Shown: piece after piece, positions 62,951 to 64,000 of the stretch | Layout: every line of letters begins with the position of its first letter | How positions within the stretch are numbered: the stretch's first letter is position 1 | Assembly: GCF_004138485.1 (NCBI RefSeq) | Contig: NZ_ML142848.1 | Coordinates: 1,276,640-1,340,639 of the forward strand | DNA length: 64,000 nucleotides | Direction: 5' to 3' | Source: Peristeroidobacter soli | Lineage (GTDB): Bacteria; Pseudomonadota; Gammaproteobacteria; Steroidobacterales; Steroidobacteraceae | The notes under the pieces: model-generated | Seen by the model: only the letters and a program-made list of their open reading frames with translations | What the model was told of the DNA's origin: nothing | The model's database searches: none | Position numbers and translations under genes: made by a program

Positions 62951-64000
62951 TCAATGCAGCCGATCGAGCATGTCGCGCGAGAACGGCTGCAACGCCTCGG
63001 CGCCGCGCTCGGCAACTGTGCGCACCCAGTCGGGATTCGCCAACAACGCGCGCCCAACGGCGACCAAGTCGAACTCGCCGCGCGCAAGGAAATCTTCCAG
63101 GCGATCGATAGCTGCCTGATCGATCGCCGCGAACTGTTTGCCCTGAGGAGATTTGAAATCGTTGCCGAGCGTCACCGAGCCCACCGCGATGGTCGGCCGT
63201 CCCGATAGTTTTCGCGTCCAGCCCGCGAGCGTCAGATCGCTACCTGTGAACGCCGGATCCCAGAAGCGTCGGGTCGAACAATGGAAGACATCGACGCCGG
63301 CATCGACCAGTGGGCGCAGGAACCGCGTCAATTCATCCGGCGATGTGAACAGCTTCGCGTCGTAGTCGAGCTGCTTCCACTGCGAGAAGCGCAGCAGCAC
63401 GGGGAACGACGGGCCAACGCGCCGGCGAATCTCCTGGACGACTTCGACGGCAAAGCGGCCACGCCGTTCGAGCCCGCCGCCATAGCGATCGGATCGCTGA
63501 TTCGTGGTCGACCAGAAGAATTGATCGAGCAAATAGCCGTGCGCGCCGTGAATCTCGACGCCATCGCAGCCCAGCCGTTGCGCCAATACGGCGGCGGCCG
63601 CGAAGGATTCGATCGCCGCATCGATATCGGCCTGGGCCATCGCGCGCCCGATGGGACGATTCGCAGCCGCGAGGCCCGACGGACTGATGCGCGTCGCGGC
63701 GGCCAGTGTATCGGTCATGCCGACCATCGAGGGTTCGAACGCACCGACGTGCCACAGCTGCGGCACCAGGCACGCCCCCTCCTCGTGCACGGCTCGAGCC
63801 ATTTCCCGCCAGGCCGGCGCGGATTCGGCGTTCAATCGCGGCACGCAAGCACCGAACGCACCGATCTCATCGGGCGCGCAGCCTTCAGTGATGATCATCG
63901 CGACCCCGCCCGCCGCTCGACGCCGGTAGTAAGCCATAACCTCCGGGCCCGGAACGCCGCCGGGCGAACGTTCGCGCGTCATCGGCGCCATCACCACGCG
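62951..64000 (-). CDS. Old yellow enzyme-family flavin oxidoreductase (5' end outside window)
   Basis: Reads in from the right edge; 349 residues are visible and only the first few are missing. FMN-barrel signatures: VVMAPMTRERSPGG, the His pair in VEIHGAHGYLLDQFFW, NQRSDRYGGGLERRGRF, and FDLVAVGRALLANPDW near the phosphate site. Family members reduce alpha,beta-unsaturated ketones (enone reduction of terpenoids or steroids) with NAD(P)H. Head gene visible of a third catabolic operon whose promoter is beyond the window. Stop TGA lies 11 bases before the SDR start. Confidence 0.93.
   Translation of the reverse strand, partial: RVVMAPMTRERSPGGVPGPEVMAYYRRRAAGGVAMIITEGCAPDEIGAFGACVPRLNAESAPAWREMARAVHEEGACLVPQLWHVGAFEPSMVGMTDTLAAATRISPSGLAAANRPIGRAMAQADIDAAIESFAAAAVLAQRLGCDGVEIHGAHGYLLDQFFWSTTNQRSDRYGGGLERRGRFAVEVVQEIRRRVGPSFPVLLRFSQWKQLDYDAKLFTSPDELTRFLRPLVDAGVDVFHCSTRRFWDPAFTGSDLTLAGWTRKLSGRPTIAVGSVTLGNDFKSPQGKQFAAIDQAAIDRLEDFLARGEFDLVAVGRALLANPDWVRTVAERGAEALQPFSRDMLDRLH

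Overview
The window is about 64 kb of high-GC bacterial chromosome carrying roughly 60 intact protein genes. I see no rRNA, tRNA, CRISPR array, insertion sequence or prophage. Gene content points to a free-living, nutritionally versatile gammaproteobacterium: TonB-dependent receptors, a PhoPQ-like two-component system next to PepSY proteins, CTGT-N8-ACAG LexA-type boxes, GbdR/FtrA-type regulators, a sarcosine oxidase operon and a large monooxygenase/dehydrogenase cluster. A Steroidobacter/Xanthomonadales-like host is my inference; no marker gene in the window proves it.

Layout. 1-1.35 kb: lysine-type saccharopine dehydrogenase (cut by the window edge) divergent from an Lrp/AsnC regulator. 1.4-7.0 kb: a tight DNA-repair operon of radical SAM protein, UdgX-type uracil-DNA glycosylase, MBL-fold exonuclease and ATP-dependent DNA ligase, with an SOS-like box at its start and a GFA-family gene at its end. 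7.2-13.8 kb: malic enzyme, two divergent PepSY proteins, an OmpR-type regulator with its sensor kinase, and a glutamine amidotransferase. 13.9-16.7 kb: a hexuronate locus with D-mannonate dehydratase, a FadR-type regulator, four copies of one operator, and the decayed remains of a TonB receptor and a Tat-exported protein. 16.7-22.3 kb: a four-gene signalling operon (triple-receiver hybrid kinase, CheR, CheB, receiver-kinase). 22.4-25.4 kb: an acetyltransferase divergent from a nuclease-helicase fusion that has a textbook LexA box. 25.4-38.8 kb: assorted regulators, small enzymes, secreted and membrane proteins, with an extensin-like pseudogene fragment near 28.1 kb. 38.8-45.1 kb: sarcosine oxidase soxBDAG facing a GbdR-like activator across a hairpin-containing intergenic region. 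45.1-47.7 kb: rhodanese, FtrA-type regulator and MFS permease.

47.7-64 kb is a continuous minus-strand catabolic region. A three-gene operon (TonB receptor, MFS permease, VanB-type reductase) and a ten-gene operon (amidohydrolase, two unusual cytochrome P450s, SDR, ThuA protein, two SDRs, epoxide hydrolase-like protein, ACMSD-like amidohydrolase, TIM-barrel isomerase) are each preceded by the same 13-bp operator. A third set (old yellow enzyme, SDR, tandem EthD protein) runs in from the right edge. Together they look like uptake, P450 oxidation, epoxide opening, dehydrogenation and hydrolysis of an imported cyclic compound, perhaps a terpenoid or steroid. The substrate is not identifiable from the sequence. 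This region and the SOS-like repair operon are the best candidates for undescribed systems.
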